A stretch of DNA of 64,000 nucleotides from Kitasatospora cineracea. GTDB taxonomy: Bacteria; Actinomycetota; Actinomycetes; Streptomycetales; Streptomycetaceae. Made by a program: the position numbers and the translations under genes. The notes beneath the pieces were generated by a model, which was not told the DNA's origin, did not search any database, and saw only the letters and a list, made by a program, of their open reading frames with translations. The first letter of the stretch is position 1; the number at the start of each line of letters is the position of its first letter. Shown in pieces: positions 20,399 to 28,534 of the stretch. Location of the stretch: assembly GCF_003751605.1 (NCBI RefSeq), contig NZ_RJVJ01000001.1, positions 4,154,001 to 4,218,000 on the forward strand, in the 5' to 3' direction.

Positions 20399-20467
20399 CG
20401 TCTATAGGAGCATCCGCGCCCCGGCGCACCCGCGGCGGGCCCGGCCCGCGGACACCGGCTCCCGGAA

Positions 20468-20484
20468 CGGCGGGACACCCGCCG
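20468..20484. terminator. Hairpin downstream of the acg-like gene
   Basis: CGGCGGG-ACA-CCCGCCG, a 7-bp stem with a 3-nt loop, stands 10 nt beyond the stop of the minus-strand nitroreductase. A larger imperfect G/C dyad lies between it and the IS end. Confidence 0.5.
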
Positions 20485-20493
20485 TCCGGCCCG

Positions 20494-21471
20494 TCAGCCG
20501 TCGAGCACCTCGGTGACCGGCAGCCGCGGGGTCGGCGTGCCCTCCGGGCCGTAGCCGAACCGGACCAGCATCTGCGCGAACGCGGGCCCCTGCCGGACGT
20601 CCCTGGCCTCCCAGCGCAGGAACCGCCACTCCATCGCCTGGTGCAGCAGCGAGGCCCGCACGCCGTGCACCGTCGCCGCCAGCAGCACGTGCTCCAGCGC
20701 GAGCCCGGCCCGCAGCCAGTCCGCCGGCCCGTCCCCGCGGGTGAGCAGGACGGCGATCCGCGGGTGCGCCTCGAAGCGCACCGGTGCGAGGTGCCGTTCC
20801 GGGGCGAGCGCGCCGAAGTCCCGCATCGGCAGGTGTCCGCCCGCGTCCTGCGGGCCCAGGGCCGCGGCCGGGATGCCGTACGGCCGTGCGCCGGACTCCT
20901 GGAGCCAGCGGCGGCTCTCGGCCCGCAGGGCGGGGTCGACGGTGTTGCGGCGCTCGGCCTCGGTGGTCAGCCGCAGCAGCCGCGCGGTCTCCGCGTCGTC
21001 GGGCAGCAGCAGCTCGGCGTCCTCCGCCCGGGCCGCGTCCGCGAACCCGGTCAGCACCCCCCGGGGCACGGGCGGCCCGGTGAACGGCGAGCGGATCGAG
21101 TGCCGCCGCCAGATCGCGTCGTACAGCGCGTCGACGGCCGGAAGCCGGCAGGGAGCGGGCTCGTCGAGCCGCACCCCGGCCAGCAGCTCCGGTTCGGCCG
21201 GGTCGGGCAGCAGCCGCACCTCGGGGGACCAGCCGAGGTGGCGGGCGGCGGTGCGCAGGTTGAGCACGGCGGCGCCCACCGAGATGTGCAGCGCCCGCCC
21301 CTGCGGGTCGGTGGCCGGCAGGGCGCGCTCGGCGGCCGCCCGGACCTCCAGCACGGAGGTCTCCGGCACCAGCCGGAAGCGCCACGGCTGGGTGTTGTGG
21401 ATGGACGGCGCCGCGACCGCCGCGGAGACCATGGTCTCCAGGGCGTGCGCGTCCAGGACCGGGGCAGTCAC
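20494..21471 (-). CDS. Acg-family FMN-binding nitroreductase
   Basis: 325 residues. The flavin-binding N-terminus MVSAAVAAPSIHNTQPWRF is the hallmark of the Acg family (Rv2032, Rv3131, Rv3127 of the DosR regulon). Two nitroreductase-like halves follow, with RRHSIRSPFTG near the middle and the LEHVLLAATVHGVRAS helix in the second. Acg is proposed to sequester FMN rather than to reduce substrates. The start GTG (21471) overlaps the stop of the SHOCT gene as GTGA, so the two are coupled. The usual Acg length and tail are present. Likely induced by the OsdR-like regulator through the dyad at 21837-21851. Confidence 0.88.
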   Translation of the reverse strand: MTAPVLDAHALETMVSAAVAAPSIHNTQPWRFRLVPETSVLEVRAAAERALPATDPQGRALHISVGAAVLNLRTAARHLGWSPEVRLLPDPAEPELLAGVRLDEPAPCRLPAVDALYDAIWRRHSIRSPFTGPPVPRGVLTGFADAARAEDAELLLPDDAETARLLRLTTEAERRNTVDPALRAESRRWLQESGARPYGIPAAALGPQDAGGHLPMRDFGALAPERHLAPVRFEAHPRIAVLLTRGDGPADWLRAGLALEHVLLAATVHGVRASLLHQAMEWRFLRWEARDVRQGPAFAQMLVRFGYGPEGTPTPRLPVTEVLDG

Positions 21472-21755
21472 GGCGTCCACCCCGTTCCGTCCGCGCCCTT
21501 CCCCGGACCGGGGGCGCCGGACAGCGCCTCCAGCCGCCGCCGGTACTCGTCGGGGTCGATCTCGCCGCGGGCCAGGCGCTCGGCGAGGAGCTGCTCGGGC
21601 TCCGGGCGCCGCGGCGCCGGCCGCGGCCCGACCGGGTGCCCCAGGGCGCGGAGGGCCACGACCGCCACGACTGCCAGCAGGCCCAGCAGCAGCAGGACGG
21701 TGAGCACCATCAGGCCGACGCCCCAGCCGTTCATCCCGTGATCGTTCCAGTACAT
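21468..21755 (-). CDS. Small membrane protein with C-terminal SHOCT domain
   Basis: 95 residues. After MMYWNDHGMNGWG comes one membrane helix (VGLMVLTVLLLLGLLAVVAVVAL), then a proline-rich stretch and a SHOCT motif (PEQLLAERLARGEIDPDEYRRRLEAL). SHOCT segments are short helices probably used for oligomerisation. The ATG at 21755 has GGGAGG 8 nt upstream; a GTG directly before it is an alternative start. First gene of a two-gene unit with the Acg-like gene. Function unknown. Confidence 0.82.
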   Translation of the reverse strand: MYWNDHGMNGWGVGLMVLTVLLLLGLLAVVAVVALRALGHPVGPRPAPRRPEPEQLLAERLARGEIDPDEYRRRLEALSGAPGPGKGADGTGWTP

Positions 21756-21836
21756 CACCGCGGCCTCCCGGACCGGTGGGCGCCGGGGCGGCGCCCCTCA
21801 CCGTCCACGGTGCGGCGGGGGAGCGGCCCCGGGCTT

Positions 21837-21870
21837 GGGCCGACCGGCCCCACCGGACGTCCGGTCGGCC
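21837..21870. promoter_or_regulatory. OsdR-type dyad overlapping a hairpin at the osdR-like stop
   Basis: GGGCCGACCGGCCCC (21837-21851) faces the SHOCT-acg unit. The inner GGCCGACCGG (21838-21847) also forms a perfect 10-bp inverted repeat with CCGGTCGGCC (21861-21870), ending at the osdR-like stop codon. A 14-bp palindrome ACCGGACGTCCGGT sits in between at 21852-21865. One segment could act both as operator and as the osdR terminator. Confidence 0.5.
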
Positions 21871-22563
21871 TCAGTGCGGGCGCGGGGGGTGGTGCTCGTC
21901 CTCCGCGTGCGCCGCCAGCACCGCGGCCTGCAGCCGCCGCTCCACGCCCAGCTTGCCGAGCATCCGGGAGATGTGGTTCTTCACCGTCTTCTCCGAGAGG
22001 TACAGCTCGTGCCCGATCTCCCGGTTGGTCCGCCCCTCGCCGATCAGCGCGAGGATCTCCCGCTCGCGCGGGGTCAGCTGGGCGAGGGCCGCCTCGGCGC
22101 CGCTCTGCTCGTGGTGGCGCAGGCTCTCCATCAGCTTGCGGGTGGTGGCCGGGTCGAGCATCGACTGGCCGGCGGCCACCGTGCGCACCGCGCTGACCAG
22201 ATCGGCGCCCTTGACCTGCTTGAGCACGTACCCGGCGGCCCCGGCCATGATCGCGTCCAGCAGGGCGTCGTCGTCGTCGAAGGACGTGAGCATCAGGCAG
22301 GCCAGCTCCGGCATCCGGTCCCGCAGCTCCCGGCAGACCGTCACGCCGTCACCGTCCGGCAGCCGCACGTCCAGCAGCGCGACCCGGGGCCGCAGCGCCG
22401 GGACGCGCGCCAGCGCCTGCGCGCAACTGCCCGCCTCGCCGACCACCTCGAGGTCGGGTTCGGCCTCCAGCAGGTCCCTCACCCCGCGGCGCACCACTTC
22501 GTGGTCGTCGAGCAGGAACACCGTCACGTGCTGCCCGGCCGCGCCGGACTGGGTCTCGTCCAT
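21871..22563 (-). CDS. osdR: NarL/LuxR-type response regulator (OsdR/DosR-like)
   Basis: 230 residues. The receiver domain has the acidic pair in FLLDDHEVVRRGV, the phospho-acceptor Asp65 in LLDVRLPDGDG, the switch threonine in LTSFDDDD and the lysine in GYVLKQVKG. The GerE/LuxR DNA-binding domain (about 160-220) reads LTPREREILALIGEGRTNREIG and LSEKTVKNHISRMLGKLGVERR. The whole chain follows DosR closely. It should be the partner of the OsdK-like kinase and bind the GGGCC-N4-GGCCC-like dyads in the island. It is separated from the kinase gene by the IS element and the acg-SHOCT pair and is divergent from the GH65 gene. Confidence 0.9.
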   Translation of the reverse strand: MDETQSGAAGQHVTVFLLDDHEVVRRGVRDLLEAEPDLEVVGEAGSCAQALARVPALRPRVALLDVRLPDGDGVTVCRELRDRMPELACLMLTSFDDDDALLDAIMAGAAGYVLKQVKGADLVSAVRTVAAGQSMLDPATTRKLMESLRHHEQSGAEAALAQLTPREREILALIGEGRTNREIGHELYLSEKTVKNHISRMLGKLGVERRLQAAVLAAHAEDEHHPPRPH

Positions 22564-22680
22564 GGGGGCTCCCGGGAGTCGGATCCGGTCCCCTCCGATT
22601 CTGCCCGCCACCCGCCCGCCCGGCACGGCGCGGGATCGGCGAGCACACTGGAACCGGCTCCGTGCGACAGGAGGCGGACC

Positions 22681-25098
22681 GTGGACCTCGACCCTCCGGG
22701 CCGGCCGACGGGCGGCCGGCACCCGCCGATGCCCGACCCGTGGACCCTGCGCTGGACCGGGTACCAGCCCGCGGAGGAAGGGCTGCGCGAGGCGCTGGCC
22801 ACCGTCGGCAACGGCTACCTGGCCACCCGGGGCGCCGCCCCCGAGGCGGTGGCGGACGGCGTGCACTACCCGGGCACCTACCTGGCGGGCTGCTACGACC
22901 GCACCGGATCCGTCGTCGGCGCACGGCTGTTCACCCACGAGGACCTGGTCAACTGCCCGAACTGGCTGCCCGTGACCTTCCGGCCCGCCGGCGGCGACTG
23001 GTTCACCGGCCCGCCCGCCCGGCAGGAACTCGAACTCGACCTGCGCCGCGGCCTCCTCACCCGCCGCGCCGTGTGCGTGGACGGCGGGGGCCGCCGCACC
23101 CGGCTGGTCCAGCGCCGGATCGCCAGCAGGGCCAGACCCCACCTCGCCGCACTGGAGACCGTCCTCACCCCCGAGGACTGGTCGGGCCCCCTGGAGATCC
23201 GCTCCGCCCTCGACGGCACCGTCGCCAACACCGGCGTGCCCCGCTACGCCGGCCTCACCAGCCGCCACCTGACGCCGCTGGGCCAGGGCGCCGGGCCGGA
23301 CGGGACGCTGTGGCTGCAGGCGTCCACCGGCGCGGGCCGGCGGATCGCGCTCGCGGCCCGCCACCTGATTCGCACCACGGGCCGGCCCGCCGCCTTCGCC
23401 GACGGCACCCGGACCGGCCTGGCCGCCCAGGTCGTCGCCCTGGACGCCGCCGCGGGCGTCCCCGTCACCCTCGACAAGGCGGTCGCCGTGCACACCTCGC
23501 ACGACCCGGCCACCGGCGACCCGCTCGACGCCGCCCGGCAACTGGCCGCCGAAGCACCCGACTTCGACACCCTGCTGGACGAACACGCCCTGCGCTGGGA
23601 GCAGTTGTGGCAGCGCTGCCGGATCGACGCCGACTTCGATGGCCTCGGCCCGCTGCACCTGAACCTGTTCCACCTGCTGCAGACCTACTCCGAGCACTCC
23701 GCCGACCTGGACGTCGGCCTCCCCGCCCGCGGCCTGCACGGCGAGGCCTACCGGGGCCACGTCTTCTGGGACGAGCTGTTCGTCCTGCGCGTCCTCGACC
23801 TGCACTTCCCCGAACTCGCCCGCGCCGCACTGCGCTACCGCCACCGCCGCCTCGGCGCCGCCCGGCGCGCCGCCCGCGCCGAGGGCCGCCGCGGCGCCAG
23901 CTACCCCTGGCAGAGCGCGGACGACGGCCGCGAGGAGTCCGCCCGGATCCACCTCAACCCGCTGTCGGGCCGGTGGCTGCCCGACCACAGCCACCTGCAG
24001 CGGCACGTCGGCTCGGCCGTCGCCTACAACGTCTGGCAGTACTACCAGGCCACCGGGGACCGCGACTTCCTCGCCGAGGCGGGCGCCGAGACCCTGGTGG
24101 AGATCGCGCGCTACTGGGCCTGTGCCGCCGAGTACACGCCCTCCCGGCAGCGCTGGTCGATCCGCGGCGTGCTCGGACCCGACGAGTACCACGACGCCTA
24201 CCCCTGGGCGGACCGGCCCGGCCTGGACGACAACGCCTACACCAACGTCCTCGCCTCCTGGGTGCTCGCCCGCGCCGCCGACGCCCTCGACGCCCTGCCG
24301 GCCCGCCGCCGGGCCGAACTGACCGAGACGCTCGCCCTGGACGCCGCCGAACCCGACCGCTGGCAGGAGATCGGCCGCCACCTGCACGTCCCCCTCCACG
24401 ACGGGGTGATCAGCCAGTTCGACGGCTACGAGCGCCTCGCCGAACTCGACTGGGACGCCTACCGCCGCCACTACCCCGACCTGCGCCGCCTGGACCGGAT
24501 CCTGGAGGCCGAGGGCGACAGCGCCAACCGCTACCGGGTCTCCAAACAGGCCGACGCCCTGATGCTCTGGTACCTGTTCTCCGCCCGCGAGGTGCGCGAC
24601 CTGCTGCGCCGCCTCGGCCACCCCGCCGGCCACGAACTGATGCGCCGCACCGTCTCCTACTACCTGCGCCGCACCGTCCACGGCTCCACCCTCAGCTCCG
24701 TGGTGCACGCCTGGGTGCTGACCCGCTGCGACCGCCGCGCCTCCTGGCGGCACTTCCGCGACGCGCTCACCGCCGACCTGCGCGACTCCCAGGGCGGCAC
24801 CACCCGCGAGGGCGTCCACCTCGGGGCGATGGCCGGCGCCGTCGACCTGCTGCAGCGCTGCTACACCGGACTGGAACTGCGCGAGGACGCCCTGTGGCTG
24901 GACCCGCGGCTGCCCGCCGCGCTCGGCTCCCTCGTCATGGACGTGCGCTACCGGGGCCACTGGGGCGTGCGGATCGCCGTCGACCGGAAGAACGTGACGG
25001 TCACCCTCGGGCAGGACCGGCAGGAGCCCGTCACCGTGCGCCTGCGCGGCACCGCCGCCCGGGTGGGGCCCGGCGAGAGCCACACCTTCGCGCTCTGA
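22681..25098 (+). CDS. Glycoside hydrolase family 65 protein (disaccharide phosphorylase type)
   Basis: 805 residues, the usual length of GH65 maltose/trehalose/kojibiose phosphorylases. The N-terminal beta-sandwich starts with NGYLATRGAAPE. The (alpha/alpha)6 barrel has GHVFWDELFVLR and the catalytic acid in GVLGPDEYHD (about Glu502), then DNAYTN and KQADALML. The C-terminal sheet ends the protein. GTG 22681 follows GGAGG. Activity would release a sugar phosphate from a disaccharide, possibly trehalose; specificity cannot be read off. In M. tuberculosis a GH65 domain is part of OtsB1 (Rv2006), also in the DosR regulon, so the context is coherent. Confidence 0.9.
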   Translation: MDLDPPGRPTGGRHPPMPDPWTLRWTGYQPAEEGLREALATVGNGYLATRGAAPEAVADGVHYPGTYLAGCYDRTGSVVGARLFTHEDLVNCPNWLPVTFRPAGGDWFTGPPARQELELDLRRGLLTRRAVCVDGGGRRTRLVQRRIASRARPHLAALETVLTPEDWSGPLEIRSALDGTVANTGVPRYAGLTSRHLTPLGQGAGPDGTLWLQASTGAGRRIALAARHLIRTTGRPAAFADGTRTGLAAQVVALDAAAGVPVTLDKAVAVHTSHDPATGDPLDAARQLAAEAPDFDTLLDEHALRWEQLWQRCRIDADFDGLGPLHLNLFHLLQTYSEHSADLDVGLPARGLHGEAYRGHVFWDELFVLRVLDLHFPELARAALRYRHRRLGAARRAARAEGRRGASYPWQSADDGREESARIHLNPLSGRWLPDHSHLQRHVGSAVAYNVWQYYQATGDRDFLAEAGAETLVEIARYWACAAEYTPSRQRWSIRGVLGPDEYHDAYPWADRPGLDDNAYTNVLASWVLARAADALDALPARRRAELTETLALDAAEPDRWQEIGRHLHVPLHDGVISQFDGYERLAELDWDAYRRHYPDLRRLDRILEAEGDSANRYRVSKQADALMLWYLFSAREVRDLLRRLGHPAGHELMRRTVSYYLRRTVHGSTLSSVVHAWVLTRCDRRASWRHFRDALTADLRDSQGGTTREGVHLGAMAGAVDLLQRCYTGLELREDALWLDPRLPAALGSLVMDVRYRGHWGVRIAVDRKNVTVTLGQDRQEPVTVRLRGTAARVGPGESHTFAL

Positions 25099-25128
25099 CC
25101 GGGGCAGGACCGCCGTCCCGCCCGGTGG

Positions 25129-25142
25129 GGGCCGATCGGCCC
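25129..25142. promoter_or_regulatory. OsdR-type operator before the universal stress protein gene
   Basis: GGGCCGATCGGCCC is a perfect 14-bp palindrome centred 30.5 nt before TAGCGTGGAAA (25166 on). This is the cleanest copy in the window. Confidence 0.6.
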
Positions 25143-25225
25143 TCGCCCGCTCCACCCGGCCCGCCTAGCGTGGAAAGCGATCCGGCCGCCACCGGACGGC
25201 GGCCGCCCCCAGCGGTGGAGGAGCC

Positions 25226-26116
25226 ATGACACCACCCACCGGACCCCGCCCGGTCCTGCTCGGCGTCGACGCCCGGCAGGTCAGCCCCGTGGTCGTCGGC
25301 TGGGCCGCCGACGAGGCCGAGCGGCGCGGACTGCCGCTGCGCCTGGTGCACGCCGTCCCCGACGAGCCCCGCGACCGGCGCGGCGACGGCCCGGGCTACC
25401 TCCAGTCCCGGCGGGAGGCCGGGGCCGCCGCGCTGGAGAAGGCCGAGGGCACGGTGGCCGAACGCCACCCCGGGCTGCGACGGCAGTGCGTCCTGCTGGA
25501 GGGGAGCCCGGCCCCGCTGCTGTGCGCGGAGTCCGCGCACGCCGCGCTCGTCGTGCTCGGCTCGCGCCGCCTGGGCCGCCTGGAAGAGGTGCTGAGCCGC
25601 TACTCCGTGGCCGTCCCGGTCAGCGCCCAGGCCCACTGCCCGGTCGCGGTGGTGCGGGAACCGGAGCACACCACCCTCCAGCCGCCCTACGTCGTCGTCG
25701 GCGTCGACGGATCCCCGGCCTGCGAGCCCGCCGTGCGCTTCGCCGCCGACCTGGCCGGACGCCGCGGCGCAGCCCTGCGCGCCGTCCGGGTCCGGCGCAC
25801 CCCCGTGCGCCCGTTCGAACCGCTGGAGGACGCGGCCGAGGTCCGGCGCCGGCTGTTCGAGTGCACCGCGGGCTGCGCCGCCGACGAACCCGACCTCGAC
25901 CTCACCCACGAGGTCCTCGCGGGCGACCCCGTCGAGGAACTCGTCCGGGTCTCCGCCCACGCCCTGGCCGTCGTGGTCGGCCGCCACGGCCGGGGCGGCC
26001 TCACCGGCCTGCGCCTCGGCTCCGTCCCGCACGGCCTGATCCGCCGGGCACCCTGCCCGGCGATCACCGTCCCCGCCGGACCCGGCGCCGACGAACCGCT
26101 CAACCGGGAGAGGTGA
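25226..26116 (+). CDS. Universal stress protein, tandem USP domains
   Basis: 296 residues with two UspA domains (about 7-145 and 150-290). The first starts with VLLGVDA and has an ALVVLGSRRLGRLEEVLSR segment. The second has VVVGVDGSPACEPAV and the nucleotide-binding motif VVGRHGRGGLTGLRLGSVPHGLIRRAPCP, close to the ATP-binding G-2x-G-9x-G-S/T pattern. Tandem USPs of this type are abundant in the DosR regulon. The ATG at 25226 has GGAGGAG upstream. Followed 8 nt later by the flavodoxin gene, so the two form an operon. Confidence 0.92.
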   Translation: MTPPTGPRPVLLGVDARQVSPVVVGWAADEAERRGLPLRLVHAVPDEPRDRRGDGPGYLQSRREAGAAALEKAEGTVAERHPGLRRQCVLLEGSPAPLLCAESAHAALVVLGSRRLGRLEEVLSRYSVAVPVSAQAHCPVAVVREPEHTTLQPPYVVVGVDGSPACEPAVRFAADLAGRRGAALRAVRVRRTPVRPFEPLEDAAEVRRRLFECTAGCAADEPDLDLTHEVLAGDPVEELVRVSAHALAVVVGRHGRGGLTGLRLGSVPHGLIRRAPCPAITVPAGPGADEPLNRER

Positions 26117-26123
26117 ACGCACG

Positions 26124-26615
26124 ATGCGCGCCGTGATCGTCTACGAGACCAGTTACGGCAACACCGGCCAGGTCGCCGCCGCGATCGCCGAGGGCGTCCG
26201 ACGGGCCAGGCCGGACGCCGAGGTACGGTGCCTGCCGGTCGCCGAGGCCGGGGCCCGGACCGTCGAGGGCGCCGACCTGCTGGTGGTCGGCGGCCCCACC
26301 CACATGCGGGGCATGTCCACCCGCCTCAGCCGCACCCTGGCCGCCAAGGCGGGCGCACCGGAACGCGGCCCGGGCCTGCGCTCCTGGCTCCGCGCGCTGC
26401 CGGACGGCGGGACGGGAGCCCGGGCCGCCGCGTTCGACACCCGCGCCGGGGCGGCGCACGCCGGCGCGGCGGCCGACGGCATCGCCACCCGCCTCGCCCG
26501 GCACCACTGGGACCTCGCGGCCGAACCCGCCGGCTTCCTGGTGGAGGAGACCGGTGGGCCGCTGCGCGAGGGCGAGGCGGTCCGGGCCGAAGCCTGGGGC
26601 GCGGCCCTCGTCTGA
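26124..26615 (+). CDS. Flavodoxin family protein
   Basis: 163 residues, one flavodoxin-like domain: VIVYETSYGNTGQVA is the FMN phosphate-binding loop and LLVVGGPTHMRGMSTR the isoalloxazine-binding loop. It would carry electrons through FMN; the partner is unknown. It is cotranscribed with the universal stress protein gene, and its placement in a low-oxygen island suggests a redox role. Confidence 0.88.
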   Translation: MRAVIVYETSYGNTGQVAAAIAEGVRRARPDAEVRCLPVAEAGARTVEGADLLVVGGPTHMRGMSTRLSRTLAAKAGAPERGPGLRSWLRALPDGGTGARAAAFDTRAGAAHAGAAADGIATRLARHHWDLAAEPAGFLVEETGGPLREGEAVRAEAWGAALV

Positions 26616-26640
26616 CCCCGGCGCGGAACCGGACCGTGCC

Positions 26641-26688
26641 GCCGTGCGCACCGTGCTCGCCCCGCTCGCCGTGCGCACCGTGCTCGCC
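26641..26688 (+). repeat. 21-bp direct repeat upstream of the MFS gene
   Basis: GCCGTGCGCACCGTGCTCGCC occurs at 26641-26661 and 26668-26688, separated by 6 nt, just before the ribosome binding site of the transporter gene. It may be a regulator site or a simple duplication. Confidence 0.6.
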
Positions 26689-26708
26689 GTGAGGATCGGG
26701 AGGCAGTG

Positions 26709-28289
26709 GTGAACAAGTGGAAACCCCTGGCGGTCCTGGGCACCGCCCAGTTCCTGATGGTGCTGGACGCCTCGGTGATGAACGTGTCGATCAGCCGGCT
26801 CGTCGAGGACTTCGACACCGAGGTCACCACCATCCAGGCCGTCATCACCCTCTACACCCTGGTGATGGCGGCCTTCATGCTGACCGGCGGAAAGATCGGC
26901 GACATGTACGGCCGCCGCCGCGTCTTCGTGATCGGCCTGGTCGTCTACGGCGTCGGCTCCGGGCTGACCGCCCTCGCCCCCACCGTCGGCCTGCTCGCCC
27001 TCGGCTGGTCGGTGGTCGAGGGCCTCGGCGCCGCCCTGGTGCTGCCCGCCCTGGCCGCCCTGGTGGCCGGCTCCTACCAGGGGCGCGAACGGGCGGTCGC
27101 CTACGGCGTGGTCGGCGGCCTGGCCGGCGCGGGCATCGCGGTCGGGCCGCTGCTCGGCGGCTGGGTCACCACCTACCTGACCTGGCGGCTGGTGTTCGCG
27201 GGCGAGGTGGTGCTGGTCGTCGCGATCCTGCTGCTGATGCGCTGGATCCCCGCGCAGCCGACCCCCGCCGACCGGCCCCGGCTCGACGTCGCCGGCGCCG
27301 TGCTGTCCGCCACCGGCCTGGCCCTGGTGGTCCTGGCCGTGCTGCAGAGCGGCACCTGGGGCTGGATCGAACCCCGCAACCCGCCGTTCACCGTCCTCGG
27401 GTTCGCGCCCACCCTGTTCGCCGTCGCCCTCGGCGTCCTCGTGCTGTACGCCTTCTGCGCCCACGAGCGGCGCCGGGAGCGCCGCGGCGCGACCCCGCTG
27501 GTCTCGCTCGGCCTGTTCGGGAACCGGCCGCTGCGCGCCGGGCTGACCGCGCTGTTCAACCAGAACACCGTCCTGCTCGGCCTGTTCTTCGTCATCCCGC
27601 TCTACCTCCAGGTCGTCCAGGGCCTGAACGCCTTCGAGACCGGGCTGCGCCTGCTGCCGGTCTCCGTCACCATGCTCGCCGCCTCGATGAGCGGCTCGCT
27701 GCTGCTGCGCCTGGCCTCGCCCAGGGCGATCGTCCGGGCCGGCCTGCTGGTGCTGCTCGCCGCCACCCTGTGGCTGATCACCGCGATCCGGCCCGAACTG
27801 GCGGGCGGCTCGTTCGCCGGGGCGATGGCCCTGCTCGGCCTCGGCCTGGGCATGCTCGCCTCGCAGCTCGGCAACACCGTGCAGTCCAGCGTGCGCCCCG
27901 CCGAGCGCAGCGAGGCCGGCGGGCTGCAGTACACCGCGCAGAACCTCGGCTCCTCGCTCGGCACGGCACTGATCGGCGCGATCCTGATCGGCGCGCTCGC
28001 CACCTCCGTCACCACCCGGATCGAGGGCGATCCGCGGGTCAGCACGGCCGTCGCCCAGCAGGTCGGCACCCAGGTCGAGGCGGGCCTCTCCTTCGTCCCC
28101 GCCGACCAGCTCTCCGCGGCCCTCGCCGCCCACCCCGAGGTGCCGCCGCAGGAGGCCGCGGCCCTGGTCGGCCACTACCAGGACGCGCAGATCCAGGGCC
28201 TCAAGTCCGCCGTCCTGGTCTGCGCGGCGGTCGCCGGCGGCTCCCTGCTGTTCACCCGGCACCTCCCCGCCGACCGGCGCCGGGCCTGA
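26709..28289 (+). CDS. MFS transporter, DHA2 (14-helix) family
   Basis: 526 residues with about 14 predicted membrane helices. Motif A is GGKIGDMYGRRRVF, and the first helix has the family motif LDASVMNVSISRL. Motif C appears as GLAGAGIAVGPLLGGW. This is the drug:H+ antiporter DHA2 family, often linked to export of toxic compounds. Two adjacent GTG codons (26706, 26709) are possible starts; the second has better spacing to GGGAGG. No operator-like dyad was found directly upstream, so it may be read from the USP-flavodoxin unit about 90 nt before. Confidence 0.9.
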   Translation: MNKWKPLAVLGTAQFLMVLDASVMNVSISRLVEDFDTEVTTIQAVITLYTLVMAAFMLTGGKIGDMYGRRRVFVIGLVVYGVGSGLTALAPTVGLLALGWSVVEGLGAALVLPALAALVAGSYQGRERAVAYGVVGGLAGAGIAVGPLLGGWVTTYLTWRLVFAGEVVLVVAILLLMRWIPAQPTPADRPRLDVAGAVLSATGLALVVLAVLQSGTWGWIEPRNPPFTVLGFAPTLFAVALGVLVLYAFCAHERRRERRGATPLVSLGLFGNRPLRAGLTALFNQNTVLLGLFFVIPLYLQVVQGLNAFETGLRLLPVSVTMLAASMSGSLLLRLASPRAIVRAGLLVLLAATLWLITAIRPELAGGSFAGAMALLGLGLGMLASQLGNTVQSSVRPAERSEAGGLQYTAQNLGSSLGTALIGAILIGALATSVTTRIEGDPRVSTAVAQQVGTQVEAGLSFVPADQLSAALAAHPEVPPQEAAALVGHYQDAQIQGLKSAVLVCAAVAGGSLLFTRHLPADRRRA

Positions 28290-28399
28290 TTGCGGGCCGC
28301 GGTCACCGCGTCGCGGTCGTGCCGGCGGCCGGACGGCACGGGGCCGGTCCTGTTCCCGGCCGCCCGCGCGCGGGACGGGACCGGACGTCCGTGCGGGGC

Positions 28400-28433
28400 G
28401 GGACCTTCGGCCGGACGGGAGTACCCCATCCGG
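28400..28433. promoter_or_regulatory. Candidate OsdR-type boxes upstream of adhE
   Basis: GGGACCTTCGGCC (28400-28412) resembles the mycobacterial DosR box, and CCCCATCCGG (28424-28433) matches the box before the osdK-like gene. The second is centred about 32 nt before AAGGCTGAGG (28461 on). Confidence 0.45.
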
Positions 28434-28534
28434 TGCCTCCCGGGGCGGGTCCGGGCGCGGAAGGCTGAGGGACGAGGGCGCGAGCGGTCCGCGCAGGCGC
28501 CCGATCCCGGACGACGATCCGAAAGGTGGTCAGC

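Larger units (their letters stand above)
19086..20412 (+). mobile_element. IS110-family insertion sequence with bridge-RNA layout
   Basis: The proposed element is bounded by the dinucleotide CA at 19086-19087 and 20411-20412, about 1.33 kb. It has a long 5' non-coding end (about 225 bp) and only a few bases after the transposase stop, the arrangement of the IS110 group. There are no terminal inverted repeats, as expected. The pre-insertion site would read GACGACTGA-CA-TCCGCGCC, i.e. directly after the osdK-like stop codon. Boundaries are inferred from guide matches in the non-coding region, not from comparison with another copy. Confidence 0.8.

Noticed and set aside
19221..20411. The ATAGGAGC pair (19221 and 20404) as direct repeats marking the IS ends
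   Set aside because: The left copy sits inside the second hairpin and would leave only 84 bp of non-coding end. Reading it as the donor guide explains the other three matches as well and places the left end at 19086.
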